Assembly: GCA_017311185.1 (NCBI GenBank) | Contig: JAESUZ010002871.1 | Coordinates: forward strand, 2,790,001 to 2,854,000 | Direction: 5' to 3' | Length of the DNA stretch: 64,000 nt | DNA from: Proteles cristata cristata | Lineage: Eukaryota > Chordata > Mammalia > Carnivora > Hyaenidae | In this document: one piece after another, positions 21,920-34,800 of the stretch | How positions within the stretch are numbered: the first letter of the stretch is position 1 | Layout: every line of letters begins with the position of its first letter | Notes under the pieces: generated by a model | Databases searched by the model: none | Told to the model about the DNA's origin: nothing | The model's input: only the letters and a program-made list of their open reading frames with translations | Translations under genes and position numbers: made by a program

Positions 21920-23614
21920 AGTCTGGGACAAGATGGCAGAGAAGTAGGGAGCTCCGTACATTTCACTTGCCCCATCTCTCAAATGGAGAAGGCCTGAAGC
22001 CATAGGGACCCTTACAGCACCGCAGGAGTTTGGAAGGAAAAGGAGACAGAGTTCGCTTAGAAAACAACCTTATAGGTGCATGAGTGCGAACTGGGAAAGA
22101 TAAAAACAGGCCAGGACCAGAGACATGGAGGGAGGGGAGCCGCGGGGAGTCAGGGGAAAAGAAAGAGTGGCAGAAACTGCTCAAAGAACTTTTCCTGGAG
22201 AAGAGAAAAATCTCAGCTCAGCACAGAGAGGGATCCGGTTCCCAGCTGTGGTGCTGACTTTGAGCTAGTGACCCGGTCCCAGGCAGCACCAGAAGAAACT
22301 GCTCCTCTGCTCTCCAGCTCCATTCGGAGGGGAAGCAGCATGGCCTGAAACCGCTTCACCTCTCTCCAGGCTGGATCCTCAGTGGGGAAGTGGCAGCCTT
22401 GAAACTGTCTGCAAGGACTGGGCCTGAGGGTTTATATTTCAGGTGGTATCAATAAAGCGTGCAGACTAATATCTAGAAACGAGACCTGGCATGGGACACA
22501 GAACTCAGCCCAACTTGGCTACACCCAAGGCACTGGGAGATTGGACCCAAAAGAGGGATTTGCAACGCTTGGTTCCAGAAGGGACTGGGGCGCTGACATT
22601 TTTCTCCCCACAACCACCAGGGCGCAACTTCAGGGAGCAGTCTATGGGATGCAGTAGAGGCTAATAGCTGCTTACACCAAACCATGCCCATCCCTGCTAG
22701 AGAGCTGTTTTTTTTTTTTTTTTCTACTTGAACCTGCGGCAAGACCAACATGGATGCACTGCCGTGATTAATTCTAGATTAATTCTTTCTATTCAGATAT
22801 ATTTTCCCTTGTCTCATTCGTATCCCTCCCCTCTGCTGGACTGTGCACTCTGGTGACTGGTTTGCTTAAACAGACACGTTTAATCTATTCTCCATATGTA
22901 TATTCTATACCTCCACAACTACCTTTCTATCTCTCTCTCTCTGGAGTAATCAGACTATATAGTTTCTCTGAGTAACATTATCTTCATTTCTTTCTCCTTG
23001 CCTCTTACCATTTTTCTCCTCTTTCTCTCTCTGAATTAAGCTTCTTAGTCTCTCTGCCTGAGCACTGTCCAATTTTGCTTTCTCCACACCCTGTCATTTC
23101 TCTCTTTGTATATTCTTTTCCATCCACACTGCATAAGCCCTGTTCTTTATTTGTAGCTGGGAATTCTAGTTTTATGCTTTAGACTGTCCTTTGTCTTTTG
23201 GGCTTTTTTCTTTTTTCTTTTCATTTTTAAAAATTTTTTATTATTTGTTTCTCCTCCTTTTTTTCTGTCTTTTTGTTTCTTTTTCTTTTTTCCTTTCAGT
23301 TTGCTTGTTTGTTGGTTTTGTCTGCATTTATGTACCTTTGTTCCCTGTGTGTTGGTCTGTCTATTTTCTTTTCCAGGGCTACCTCAAGAAGTAAACCAAA
23401 GTATACATGGTGGAGAGTCCCAAATACCACTACGAGTAGAGAAATAAGATAACCAAAGTCTCAACAAGAGAGACCAAGAGACACCATTAAAAGAACACTT
23501 CCTGAACAGACAGGCCCTGGACAATCAATAAGCCTTCTTTAATACAGTAATACTCGCAGGTGCAGAGTGCATAACAAGTTTTTAAAACTAATAAGAGACA
23601 GAAAGCTAGCTAAA
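21920..23614 (+). promoter_or_regulatory. LINE-1 5' UTR (former internal promoter region)
   Basis: This 1.7-kb non-coding head of the LINE-1 is GC-richer in its first 0.8 kb, with a poly-T run at about 22708-22723 and a strongly pyrimidine-rich stretch at 23190-23330. LINE-1 5' UTRs carry the element's internal promoter, but whether this copy retains activity cannot be read from sequence. Short open frames here on both strands (for example 22076-22348) show no domain and are taken as chance. Confidence 0.7.
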
Positions 23615-24497
23615 ATGATGAAATGAAAGAACTCTCCTCTAAAGAAATTCCAGGAAGAAATGACAGCTGAAGAACTGCTCAAAACAGATATAAGCAACAT
23701 AACTGAACAAGAATTTAGAACAATAGTCATAAAATTAATTGCTGGGCTTAAAAAAGGCATGGAAGACATCAAGAAATTATTGCTACAAAGACCATGGAGC
23801 TTAAAAATAGTTATGATGAATTACAAAAAGCTATAAATGAAGTGAATAATAAAATGGAGGTGTCCAATGCACGGATTGAAAAGGCAGAGAGGAGAATAGG
23901 TGAATTAGAAGACACAATTATAGAAAAAGAGAAAGCCAAGAAAAAGAGATAAACTGATCCAGGAACAAGAAAGGAGAGTTGAAGAGCAGAGTGATACAAT
24001 CAAATGGAAAATATCCATATCATAGGCATTCCAGAACAGGAAGAGAGAGGGAAAGGTGCTGAAGGAGGCCTTGAACAAATTATAGCAGAGAACTTTCCCA
24101 ATCTGGGGAAAGAAAAGACAATGAAATCCAAGAGGCTCAGAGAACTCCCCTCAGATGTAACTTGAATTGATCTGCACAACATATCATAGTGAAATTGGAA
24201 ATATAAGGACAAGAGAGAATTCTGAAAGCAGCTAGGGGGAAAAAGGACCTAACATACAAAGGGATGCCTATCACAGTAGTAACAGACCTATCTACTGAAA
24301 CTTGGCAGACCAGAAATGAATGGCAGTAATCTTTAATGTGATGAACAGAAAAACATATGCATCCAAGAATCCTCTATCCAGCAAGCCTGTCATTCAGAAT
24401 GGAAGGAGAGATAAAAGTCTTCCCAAATAAGCAAAAATTGAAAGAATTCATCACCACTAAACCAGCCCTAAACGAAATCCTGAGGAGGACTCTATGA
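23615..24497 (+). pseudogene. LINE-1 ORF1 remnant (RNA-binding chaperone protein)
   Basis: The expected start reads ATG ATG AAA TGA: the fourth codon is a stop. The first half still shows the charged heptad-like coiled-coil region (about 23790-23950, with translations such as INEVNNKMEV and RIEKAERRIGELED). The second half shows the RRM/C-terminal region (GIPEQEERG at about 24020). It ends LNEILRRTL-stop at 24495-24497. The length of 883 bp is not a multiple of three, which agrees with frameshifts. In active elements this protein binds the LINE-1 RNA and forms trimers. Here it is not translatable. Confidence 0.85.
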
Positions 24498-24544
24498 GGG
24501 AAATGATGCAAGGAACATGAGGTACCAGAGACACCACCATAAGC

Positions 24545-27500
24545 ATGAATCCTACAGAGAACACATTGACTCTAAACTCGTATTTTTCAATAATCACACT
24601 GAATGTAAATGGACTAAATGCTCCAATTAAAAGACATAGGGTAGCAGAATGGATAAAAAACAAAATCCATCTATTTGTTGTCTACAAGAAACACATTTAA
24701 GACCTGAGGACACCTTCAGATTAAGAGTAAGAGGGTGGAGAAACATCTATCATGTATTGGAAGTCAAGAGAAAGCTGGAGTAGCTATACTGTTATCAGAC
24801 AAACTGGCCTTTGGAGTAAAGGCAGTAACAAGGGATGAAGAAGGGCATTATATAATAATTACAGGGTCTATCCATCAGGAAGAGCTAATAATTATAAATG
24901 TCTCTACACCAAATACGGAAGCACCTAAATACATAAAACAATTAATCACAAACAGAAATAATCTTATGGACAAGAATGTGCTAATAGCAGGTGACTTTAA
25001 TACTCCACTTAAGCAATGGATAGATCAACTAGACAGAAAATCACTAAAAACACAATGGACTTGAATGACACACTGGACCAGATGGATTTGAAGTTTATGT
25101 TTAGAATTCTACATCCTGAGGCCACGTAATTCACTTTCTTCTCAAGGGCGCATGGCACATTATTCGAGATAGATCACATACTGGGGCATAAAGCAGCCCT
25201 CAATAAATATAAAAGAATTAAGATCATTCCATCACATTTTCAGATCACAATGCTATGAAACTTGAAATTAACCACAGGAAGAAGTCTGGAAAACCTCCAA
25301 AAACATGGAGGTAAAGAACACCCTACTAAAGAACGAATGGGCCAATTAGACAATTAGAGAAGAAATTAAAAAATATGTAGAAACAAATGAAAATGAAAAT
25401 ACAACAATTTAAATTCCATGGGATATGGCTAAGGCTGTCCTAAGAGGAAAGTATATTGCACTCCAGGCCTATTTCAAGAAATTAGAAAAAGTGCAAGTAC
25501 AAAATCTAACAGCGCACCTAAAGAAACTAGGAGAGCAATAGGAGCATCACAAACCCAGTAGGAGAAGAGAAATAATAAAAATGGGAGCAGAAATAAACAA
25601 TATAAAATCCCCAAAAAACAGGTGAACAGAGCAATGAAACCAAGAGTTGGGGTTTTTTTTGAAAAAATAAACAAAATTGACAAAACTCTAACCAGGCTTA
25701 TCAAAAAGAAAAGAGAGTGCCCAAATAGACAAAATCATGAATGAAAATGGACTTATTACAACCTATCCCTCAGAAATACAACAAATTATCAGGGAATACT
25801 ATGAAAAATTATATGCCAACAAACTGGACAACTTAGAAGAAATGTACAAATTCCTAAACAAACACACACTACCAAAATTCACATGGGAAGAGGTAGAAAA
25901 TCTGAACAGATGCATAACTAGTGAAGAAACTGAATCAGTTATCAAAAATTGCCCAACAAATAAGAGCCCTGGGCCAGATAGCTTCCCTGGAGAATTCTAC
26001 CAGACATTAAATCAGAGTTAATACCCATTCTTCTCAAGCTATTCCAAAAAATAGAAATCGAAGGAAAACTTTCAGACTCATTCTACAAAGGCGCATCACT
26101 TTGATTCCCGGGCAGACAAAGACCCAGGAAAAAAAAAAAAAAAGAACTACAGGCCAATATCCTTGATGAATACGGATGGAAAAATCCTCAACACGATACT
26201 TGCAAGTCGAAGTCAACAGCACATAAGAAGAATTATCCACCATGATCAAGTGGGATTCATTCCTGGGTTACAGGGCTGGTTCAATATTTGCAAACCAATC
26301 AATGTGATACATCACAGTAACAAAAGAAAAGAAAAAAAAAACATGATTCTGTCGATAGATGCAGAAAAAGCATTTGACAAAACACAGCATCCCTTCTTAA
26401 TAAAGACCCTTGAGAAACTCGGGATAGAAGAAACTTACTTAAATATCATAAAAGCCATTTATGAGAAGCCCTCAGCTAACATCATCCTCAATGGGGGAAA
26501 ACTGAGACCTTTCCCCCTGAAATCAGGAACACAACAGGGATGTGCACTCTCACCACTGTTGTTGACCATAGTGCTGGAAGTCCTAGCGTCAGCCATCAGA
26601 CAACAAAAGGAAATAAAAAGCATCAGAATTGGCAAAGAAGAAGTCAAAACTTTCACTTTTTGCAGACAACACGATACTCTACATAGAAAACCCAACAGAC
26701 TCCACCAGAAGTCTCCTAGAACTGATTCATGAATTCACCAAAGTCGCAGGGTACAAAATTAATGTATAGAAATAAGCTGCACTTTTATACACCAACAATG
26801 AAGCAACAGAAAGAGAAATCAAGAAACTGATCCCATTCACAATTGCACAAAAAACCATAAGATACCTAGGAATAAACCTAACCAAAGATATAAGAGATCT
26901 GTATGATGAAAACTATAGAAAACTTATGAAGGAAATTGAAGAAGACACAAAGAAATGGAAAAATATCCCATGCTCATGGGCCGGAAGAATAAATATCATA
27001 AAATGTCATTACTACCCAAAGCAATCTATACAGTCAATGTATTTTTAATCAAAATTGCACCAGGATTCTTCTCAAAGCTAGAATAAACGATCCTAAAATT
27101 TGTATGGAACCACAAAAGACTCTGAATAGCCAAAGTAATAGTGAAGAAGAAAACCAAAACAGGAGGCATCACTATCCCAGACTTTAGCCTCTATTACAAA
27201 GCTGTAATCATCAAGACAGTATGGTATTGGCACAAAAACAGATACATAGATCAATGGAATAGAATAGAGAACTCAGAACTGGGCCCACAAATGTAGGGCC
27301 CACTAATCTTTGACAAAGTGGGGAAGAGTATCCAATGGACAAAAGACAACCTCTTTAACAAATGGTGCTGGGAGAACTAGACAGCAAGATACAGAAGAAT
27401 GAAACTAGGTAATTTTCTCACACCATACACCAAAATAAATTCCAAATGGAGAAAGGATCTCAATGTGAGACAAGAAACCATCAAAACCTTGGAGGAGAAA

Positions 27501-28396
27501 GCAGGAAACAACTTCCTTGACCTCAACGGCAGCAATTTCTTACTTGATACATCCCCAAAGGCAAGAGAATCTAGAGCAAAAATGAACTATTGGGACCTCA
27601 TCAAGATAAAAAGCTTCTGCACAGCAAAGGAAACAATCAATAAAACTAAAAGGCAACCGACGGAATGGGAAAAGATAGTTGCAAATGACATATCAGATAA
27701 AGGGTTAGTATCTAAAATCTCTAAGGAACTCACCAAACTCCACTCCTAAAAAACAAATAATCCAGTGAAGAAATGGCCAGAAGACATGAACAGACACTTC
27801 TCCAAAGAGGACATCCAGATGGCCAACAGACACATGAAACGATGCTCAGCATCCCTCCTCATCAGGGAAATACAAATGAAAACCACACTGAGATATCACC
27901 TCATGCCGGTCAGAGTGGCTAAAATGAGCAAATCAGAGGAGTCTAGATGCTGGTGAGGACGTGGAGAAACGGGCAACCTCCTACACTGTTGGTGAGAATG
28001 TAAACTGGTTCAGTCCCTCTGGAAAACAGTGTGGAGGTTCCTCAAGAAATTAACAATAGAACTCCCCTATGAACAAGCAATAGCACTGCTAGGAATTTAC
28101 CCAAGGGATACAGGAGTGCTGATGCATAGGGGCACATGTACCCCAATGTTCATAGCAGCACTCTCAACAATAGCCAAAACATGGAAAGAGCCTAAGTGTC
28201 CATCAACTGTGGAATGGATCAGGAAGATGTGGTTTATCTATACAATGGAATACTACATGCACTGAGAAAGAATGAAATCTGGCCATGTGTAGCAACATGG
28301 ATGGACCTTGAGGGTGTTATGCTGAGCGAAATACATCAGGCAGAGAAGGACAGATACCATATGTTTGCACATACAGGTGGATTAGGAGGAACTTAG
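24545..28396 (+). pseudogene. LINE-1 ORF2 remnant (endonuclease and reverse transcriptase)
   Basis: It starts ATG at 24545 (MNPTENTLTLNSY). The endonuclease part keeps LNVNGLNAPIKRHR, QETH (about 24688), AGDFN (about 24988) and SDHNAM (about 25243), across frameshifts. The reverse transcriptase part keeps SPGPDSFPGEFYQ (about 25965), IDAEKAFDK (about 26357) and [12 protein letters not shown] (about 26525). The catalytic FADD box reads FADN (26659-26670). The C-terminal region runs through [13 protein letters not shown] (about 27450) to LGGT-stop at 28396. The 3852-bp span equals about 1284 codons, the normal LINE-1 ORF2 size. The frame is split into at least six open pieces, so no enzyme can be made. 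Confidence 0.92.
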
Positions 28397-28604
28397 TGGA
28401 GGACCATGGGGGAGGAGATGGGTAAAATATTTGGGTAGTGGGAGGGAGGCAAACCATGAGAGACTCTTGAATGCTGAGAACAAATTGAGGTCTGAGGGGG
28501 GATGGGGGCAAGGGGAAGGAAGGTGATGGGCATAAAGGGGGGCACTTGCTGGGATGAGCACTGTGTGTTATATGGAAACTAACGTGACAATAAACTACTT
28601 AAGA
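28397..28604 (+). repeat. LINE-1 3' UTR with G-rich tract and poly(A) signal
   Basis: The tract at 28494-28543 has several runs of four or more G on the plus strand. AATAAA sits at 28589-28594, followed by a very short, impure A tail (28601-28610). Confidence 0.85.
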
Positions 28605-28610
28605 AAAAAA

Positions 28611-28627
28611 AGAAATAAAATATTTAG
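28611..28627 (+). repeat. Target-site duplication, right copy, of the full-length LINE-1
   Basis: agaaataaaatatttag, identical to 21903-21919. Confidence 0.95.
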
Positions 28628-30746
28628 TATTTATTTAATCATATTGTTGTTGTAGGTTACTGCATGGTCTATTATTGAACAGCCAGGTAGGCACTAATTA
28701 TGTTTTCTGAAGGCAGTTCCCCTATACTATTGTTCTCGTCATGGGAATCAGCAACTCACGGCACAAATTAGTTTTTTGAAGAACATTACACTAAGCTCAC
28801 ACTCACTAAAGGTAGTCATGTCAAGGTATATTCAAATCAGAGTTCTACATCTGTCAAAAATTCAGGTTCATGAAGAAAGCCCTCTTACTTCAGTCTCAAA
28901 TTACAAATGTAAAATAAGTATCAAAGTACAATTTCACCTCTTGTCCATAATCTGTTCCTCACATGTAAATCATAATCACGTCTCTAGGACACCAAGAGTA
29001 TAACAATGTCACAACACATTGTCATAAGACAAGTGCTAAAGAACTAGAGAATATTGTAATTTACCTGATACCTCTTGTTTCATTTTAGATTTAATTTGAC
29101 TATATTATTTGAATGAATAAAATGATGAACTTTGGATTCCCATTACTGAGTAATCAAAATTTGCTTTTAAGTTTTATTTTGGAGGTTCATATTATCTACT
29201 TGTAAATGATATAGATGTTTAGTTTGTAAAAAAAAAATTAGCACTGATATATTACTAGAATGTTCAAACTTTATACCTTAGTCTTTTATTAATAAAACAT
29301 ATCAAGTATATGCTTAAAGTAGAATTCTAGACTGTTCCCACAAATTTATAAAGGCATGATAAATACTTTCTTATTTGAAAGTTAATAATGTTTGACTTAA
29401 TCATACTGATGTTCTGCTGACATGATTTGTGAATAAAGAATTAAAAAGTGGAAAATGATCTCTGATGATTTGTTTTTTGTCCCTGAATCATTTCCTTCTG
29501 TTTGAATACTTCTCCCCATTACATAACACATTTCTTCAGAAATAATGATTATTTAAGAAAGAAAGGGTACAAATAATCTAGAGTATTTAATATTAAATGG
29601 GGAAATATGAAAATGTGTAATAAGGGATAAGTTAGTTGTACATAATGAAACTTCAAAAGTGCACACAAATGGTATGTTGCTACAGCTATCCTTTTCTCCT
29701 CACTAAATGGTATGCTTTCAGATCCATACACATACGTATACATGTATTTCATTGCTTTCAATTGACTTGCAAGTAATTCCATCATATTCATCCCTTCAAA
29801 CATCTACTTCCTTGTTTTCCAATGTTTTGCTAGTTTTAATAAGGCTATTCCAAGTGTCATCAGATCATATATCTGTGCTTCTCTAGACCAAAAACCTAGG
29901 GATGGATAGCTGATTTAGTTTTTTGATGTCATACTATATGGTATCTGTCCACGGAGCCTGAATGATCAGTCTTTCGTACCCTGGACCCAAGACAACTCAT
30001 GATTGAGGTATATACTATCTACTAATTAAGAACACTGGTAAAGAAAATGTAGGTGACTATTAAAAATATATAGGAAATAATATATTATATATATTATTAG
30101 GTAATATTATATATTAGTTAAAGATAGGACTTTTTGATATTTTACATTGATATGTGTTGACATTTAGGATAGCCGAATAACTCAAGACAAAACACTTTCC
30201 AAGTGATACTACAAAATTGCACATGGGTGAAAGATCCATTCCAAATGTGAAAAAGAAGGATTTTAATGTAAGAGAGTATAAGAGGTTCATTGATCATCAG
30301 GTTCACTTTCTACATTGCAACTAACCTTTAAGAATCTTTTACTTAACAAGTTTTGGTACAAAGAAGAGTATTCCCAATTGTCTAAAAAGGTTATTAAAAT
30401 ACTGCTATCATTTCTAAATACATATGTATGAGGCCAGAATGTCTTCAACTATTTCAGCAGAATAAATATTGTACAGATGGATAACAGAAACACTTCTAAG
30501 TTTCCAGGTGCCTTCATTAAGCCAGACAATAAAGATATTTGCAAAAAATGTGAAACACTGCTACTCTTCTCATCATTTTTATATGTTTTAATAAATACAC
30601 TTATTTTTCAAAACATATGCTATTTTGTTTTTTATACTAAACATGTAATAAACATATTTTTTATCTTATGAGTTAACTAATAAGTATATTTAAACTTCCT
30701 TAGTTTTCATTTCTAATATAGTAAATAATAAATATATTCCACATTA
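28628..30746. other. Unique AT-rich DNA, no gene seen
   Basis: About 2.1 kb without a recognised repeat or gene. Short frames (for example 28776-29003 plus, 29549-29803 minus) lack domains and splice context. Confidence 0.4.
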
Positions 30747-30760
30747 AAGAAGGCTCTTTG

Positions 30761-30982
30761 AAGGATGCTGAATGGTTCAGTCAGTTAAGCATTTGACTTC
30801 AGCTCAGGTCATGATCTTGCAGTTGTGAGTTCAAACCCTACATCGGCTCTGTGCTGACAACTCAGAGCCTGGAGCCTGCTTCAGATTCTATGTCTCTCTC
30901 TCTCTCTGCCCCTCTCCCACTCATGCTCTGTATCTCTCTCTCTCTCTCTCAGACACAAAGATAAACATTAAAATTTTCTTTT
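30761..30982 (+). mobile_element. Felid SINE
   Basis: Plus-strand copy with a diverged head (gatgctgaatggttcagtca). It has ctctgtgctgacaactcagagcctggagcctgc in the middle and two CT repeats. The duplication aaggctctttg lies at 30750-30760 and 30987-30997. Confidence 0.94.
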
Positions 30983-31109
30983 AAAAAAGGCTCTTTGTGG
31001 TAAAAAAAAAATAGCACTCTTTTTAAGAATGAATAGACCCAAAAGTTTGAGAATCACTCTGTAGAGTAAAGCTAAACAAATAATCATATTAAAATTTTTG
31101 TGAAGAAAT

Positions 31110-31450
31110 AATCATAGTCAAATCACAAGATACATTATATAGTAAATTTTTGAGCCTCTACCAACCAGGCCATGAGGAAATAGCAGTAAAGAGACCATAC
31201 AAACAAACCAATAAATATATTCAAAATAGTATCATTCCTCATAAAGAATAAAAGATATGAAAATAGTGATTAGAAGACATGGTAGGGGGAGGTCATTTCA
31301 TTTTGGGTGGTCTAGAAATGCCTCTTGAATGAGGACATAGTAAATTTGAGGTCTAAATGTTGAGAAGAAGCCAGACTTGTGAATGAGGGAGGCGGGAAGG
31401 GAGAGAAGTCAGTTCTGGAAGAAGGATTAGAAGATGAAATTTTCTGGAGA
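31110..31450 (-). repeat. L2 LINE fragment
   Basis: On the plus strand it reads like reversed L2: gagcctctaccaaccaggccatg, a tract with caaacaaaccaataaata, then tagaaatgcctcttgaatgaggacatag (compare 'aaggcctcactgagaaggtgacat'). Confidence 0.5.
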
Positions 31451-31534
31451 TGGAAGCAAATTTGGCAATGAAGGTCAATGTCCCTGAGCTTTTAACAAAG
31501 AAGAAAGTCCAATTTTATCTTTTTGTTTTTTTAC

Positions 31535-31670
31535 AATATTATAAGGGTTATTTTTCTGATTTCACAGATAACGTTGAAAAGGAATGGGGAACATTTAAAC
31601 CTTACTCAGTGTCATACAGCCAATTATTTGCAGAATTAGGGTTTGAAAACTGCTTCTAGGCCAATACAGT
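31535..31670 (-). repeat. MIR SINE fragment
   Basis: Reversed MIR core: tttcacagataacgttgaaaagg, cagtgtcatacagccaatta, agaattagggtttgaaaac. Confidence 0.6.
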
Positions 31671-32689
31671 ATAATGACTCTCTTAGGAGAGGTGATCATA
31701 AATGAAATAAAGTGCTGGTAGGGGTTGGTGAGAGAAGCAGAGTAAATGTTCAGAGAAATTTCATAGTCTCTGCTTGCCCTAACCTTAATTATAGCCAAAA
31801 TGTCTCTAGTATGTCGACAGTTGTGCTGGATGTTATAAGGGAGGGATAATATCATTAGCAGCATTAAGGTATACATAGTATATAAAGAACCAATACTGTA
31901 AAATGAAGGTCAAATTAATGGCACTGGAGGGCAATAAAACAGGACTTCTATATAAGAGAGATCAAGAAAAGTATTAAGGCATGCAGATAGCTGAGATTAC
32001 ATAGTGATTATATACATAATTATATATATTATATATATATTTAAATACTCATTCTTACAAATAAGTATGTCTTACCTTTATAAATTTAAAAATAGAAAAT
32101 TTTATCAATTGCTACATTAGGAAATGATCATATAAATTAGCAAATGATTATATCCTTTTCAATGGGTTTACTTCCTAGTAAGTTCATTGCTCATTTAAAT
32201 ATGAGTTGCAAATCATAATATTTAACAGAGAAGCTACAGAGCAAAAAAACTGAGAGTTTAACTAATTGTTAGGAAATATGGCTAACTGCAAATCAATAAA
32301 AAGTGGAGACAAACTTTAAAAAATTAAAAATAAATGGTAAAATATATAAGGTTCATGAGTATTTTATTTATATTAAAATTGCTAGAACTCATCTATTATA
32401 TATAATGTAAAATATTAAGTTTTCATTTGAGTAAAAACAAATAAAATAAGCACTCTGTCTACCACTGTATTTTAGGTACCACAAAAATATTTTAAATGTA
32501 GAGACTAAAGGTGAAACACTGGGCATGAATTAGCCTTTTACCTTTTAAAGTACTTCTTTAATTTTCGAACATATACTACCCCCCGCCCAAACTGTGAAGG
32601 AAACCAATTTGCTGATATTCAAATGTGTAAAGTTCTCATAGCCTTCTGTTTTTTTTCCCAAAGCACACTTCATATTTATATATTCATCT
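31671..32689. other. Unique AT-rich DNA, no gene seen
   Basis: It contains a TA-rich tract at about 32010-32042. Nothing else is recognised. Confidence 0.4.
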
Positions 32690-32810
32690 GAATATTTCAT
32701 CAATATCTCCTCTACTACACCATAAACTCCTTAAGGACAGTCACTGTGTGACTCTGTTCATTCTGGACCACAGTACATAGAAGGATTTCAATAATTCACA
32801 ATTTTTTTGT
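32690..32810 (+). repeat. L2/MIR 3'-end fragment
   Basis: The order accataaactccttaaggacag, gtgactctgttcattctgg, agtacatagaaggatttcaata follows the L2 terminal block ('tgtaagctccttgagggcag..catagtaggtgctcaata'). Confidence 0.6.
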
Positions 32811-34492
32811 GTGGAGTCAATCAATGTGTTTCTGCTGTTGTCAAACAGGCTGTTCTGTGATCAAACATCCTGCCTCATCATGCTATCCTACCTCACTTGG
32901 GTGTGTCTTTTCCAGTGCATCACAGGGCTCCATAAATGATCCTGTTTTCTTACCCATCGGGCAAAAAAATTTTTTAACCAATTTGTACCAATGGCATGAA
33001 TGCCTAATATTGTGTCAAATGACCATCTCGATACTTCACTCCCCACCCCTCCCCCCATACATATAGACAGTTCTATAGCTAGAAGCAGGTTATTTGAAAG
33101 AACTGCCACTAATCATGGAAATTTAAGCACAATGACAACTTTTTGAGAATGACATTTAAAAGAAACATTTTAGCAATCTGAACAATACATCACATGCATG
33201 ACAGCATGCTTATATTTCAAACACTCTTACAGATGATACTTCCTGATCAAGACTAACATCATTTGTTGGTAGACATGATGTATCTGATGTAGCAGAAAGC
33301 TGAAACCAATTATAAATAAATGGTCCAATTTAATTGGAATATAGCTTAAATATCCTATAGTCTATACAAAATATAGAATGTCAATATAAAGAAAACATCA
33401 AAATGAAGGAAATGTAGTCTAGTCCTGATCAGATGATTTCAAATAGAAATGACACCTTTTGGTGTGGTTATTCAAACAAGTATTTGAAAAATCATTCATG
33501 GATTTTACCTGCAATTTTCAACGTGAATTTTCTTCACTGCCTTGGATGGGATGAAAGATTTCCAGTTACTGATTTCTATAACTTCTATGCAGCCAGTAAA
33601 ATTTTCCACTGGTCCAGAAATCTAAGATGGAGGAATAAAAAGAGGGAGGGGGAGAGAGAGAGAATATTTATATTATTTCTACAATATATTAATCTTGCTG
33701 TAAACTGGTCAGAATGTTCATTCAGATTAAGCATCTGAATTTATTCAACATATCTGATTTATTAAACATATTGGTAGGAAGTAATGTAATTCTTTTCGTA
33801 AATACCATTCCAGAAATTAGCATAAAATACTACCACTTTAGTCAAAAGTCACTTGGAATCTGTAAATATTATCACGATATGAATCACATATATAAATAAA
33901 GAAAAATTTTCACTATTACAGCGAATTACAGCTGGAACATAGGAGAAAAGCTAATATGCTCATCCTCCCCATCAATGGATTACACGTTTGCATCTTTCGC
34001 TTCTGTTCCTTGTATGCGCTTCTTCTTTCAGATGTTACCCTGCCCCACCCACAACTATCAAGGCATAAAGAAAAGGTTCTCTTTCTATTGTTAAAGGAAA
34101 CACAGTAAACTCTGAATATTTGTGGCATCCCACAACTCTGATGCATTCTGCACGCGTTTGTGTTCAGTTGTGTGGCCTATCTTCCTTAGAAATAACTTGG
34201 GCAAAAAATAACTAGAAAGATTGCCACTAGGACCAAATTAAAAAAAAAGAAAATAAGGGCATTGGAAAGCATTCGTTTGATGAATATAACCTCTTAAAGT
34301 TAAACAGATATATGACTTTTCATTTTATTCATTGCAAACATATAATACTATTCCATTAATTGTATGTCTATATAAATTTACATTGATGTGAAAAAGAGAA
34401 GTTAACAAAACCTGAAATGGGCACAGCTCAGATTTCAACAGTTATATATGAGCATTTATTTATTTCAGGTTCTGTCTACTCTTTCATTCTTC
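32811..34492. other. Unique DNA, no gene seen
   Basis: Several frames of 60-100 codons lie here (32809-33066 plus, 33433-33738 plus, 33916-34146 minus). They overlap one another and have no recognisable domain, start context or splice sites. I treat them as chance. Confidence 0.4.
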
Positions 34493-34510
34493 ATATTGTT
34501 AAAAATTTTT

Positions 34511-34716
34511 TAAATGTTTATTTTATTTTTGAGAGACAGAGAGACAGAGCGTGAGCAGGGGAAGGGCAGAGAGAGAAGGAGACACAGAATCTGAAGCAGG
34601 CTCCAGGCTCTGAGTTGTCAGCACAGAGCCCAATGCGAGGTTCGAACTCAGGAACTGCAGATCACGACCTGAGCCGGAGTTAGCCATTTAACTGACTGAG
34701 CCACCCAGGCACCCTG
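34511..34716 (-). mobile_element. Felid SINE, left arm of an inverted pair
   Basis: Minus-strand copy with the duplication atattgttaaaaattttt (34493-34510) against atattgttaaaattttt (34717-34733). It faces an opposite-strand SINE 84 bp away. Confidence 0.95.
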
Positions 34717-34800
34717 ATATTGTTAAAATTTTTAAGCTAAGATGGACTAAATAATGAATAGGATAATCACTGAGTTTATACACTTATAAGTAAGTTTTCT

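Larger units (their letters stand above)
21920..28610 (+). mobile_element. Structurally full-length LINE-1, inactive
   Basis: A 6.7-kb LINE-1 runs from a 5' UTR starting gtctgggacaagatggcaga to an A-rich end after an AATAAA signal (28589-28594). A perfect 17-bp target-site duplication flanks it. The layout is 5' UTR (21920-23614), ORF1 remnant (23615-24497), short spacer, ORF2 remnant (24545-28396) and G-rich 3' UTR (28397-28604). Both frames are broken, so the copy cannot move on its own. The intact duplication and full length mean it was inserted in one target-primed reverse-transcription event. The number of stops implies it is old relative to the youngest SINEs. Confidence 0.95.

Noticed and set aside
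24735..28396. Several open frames with endonuclease and reverse-transcriptase signatures as separate genes or a new retro-system
   Set aside because: They are consecutive pieces of one decayed LINE-1 ORF2 with standard motif order, size and flanking target-site duplication.
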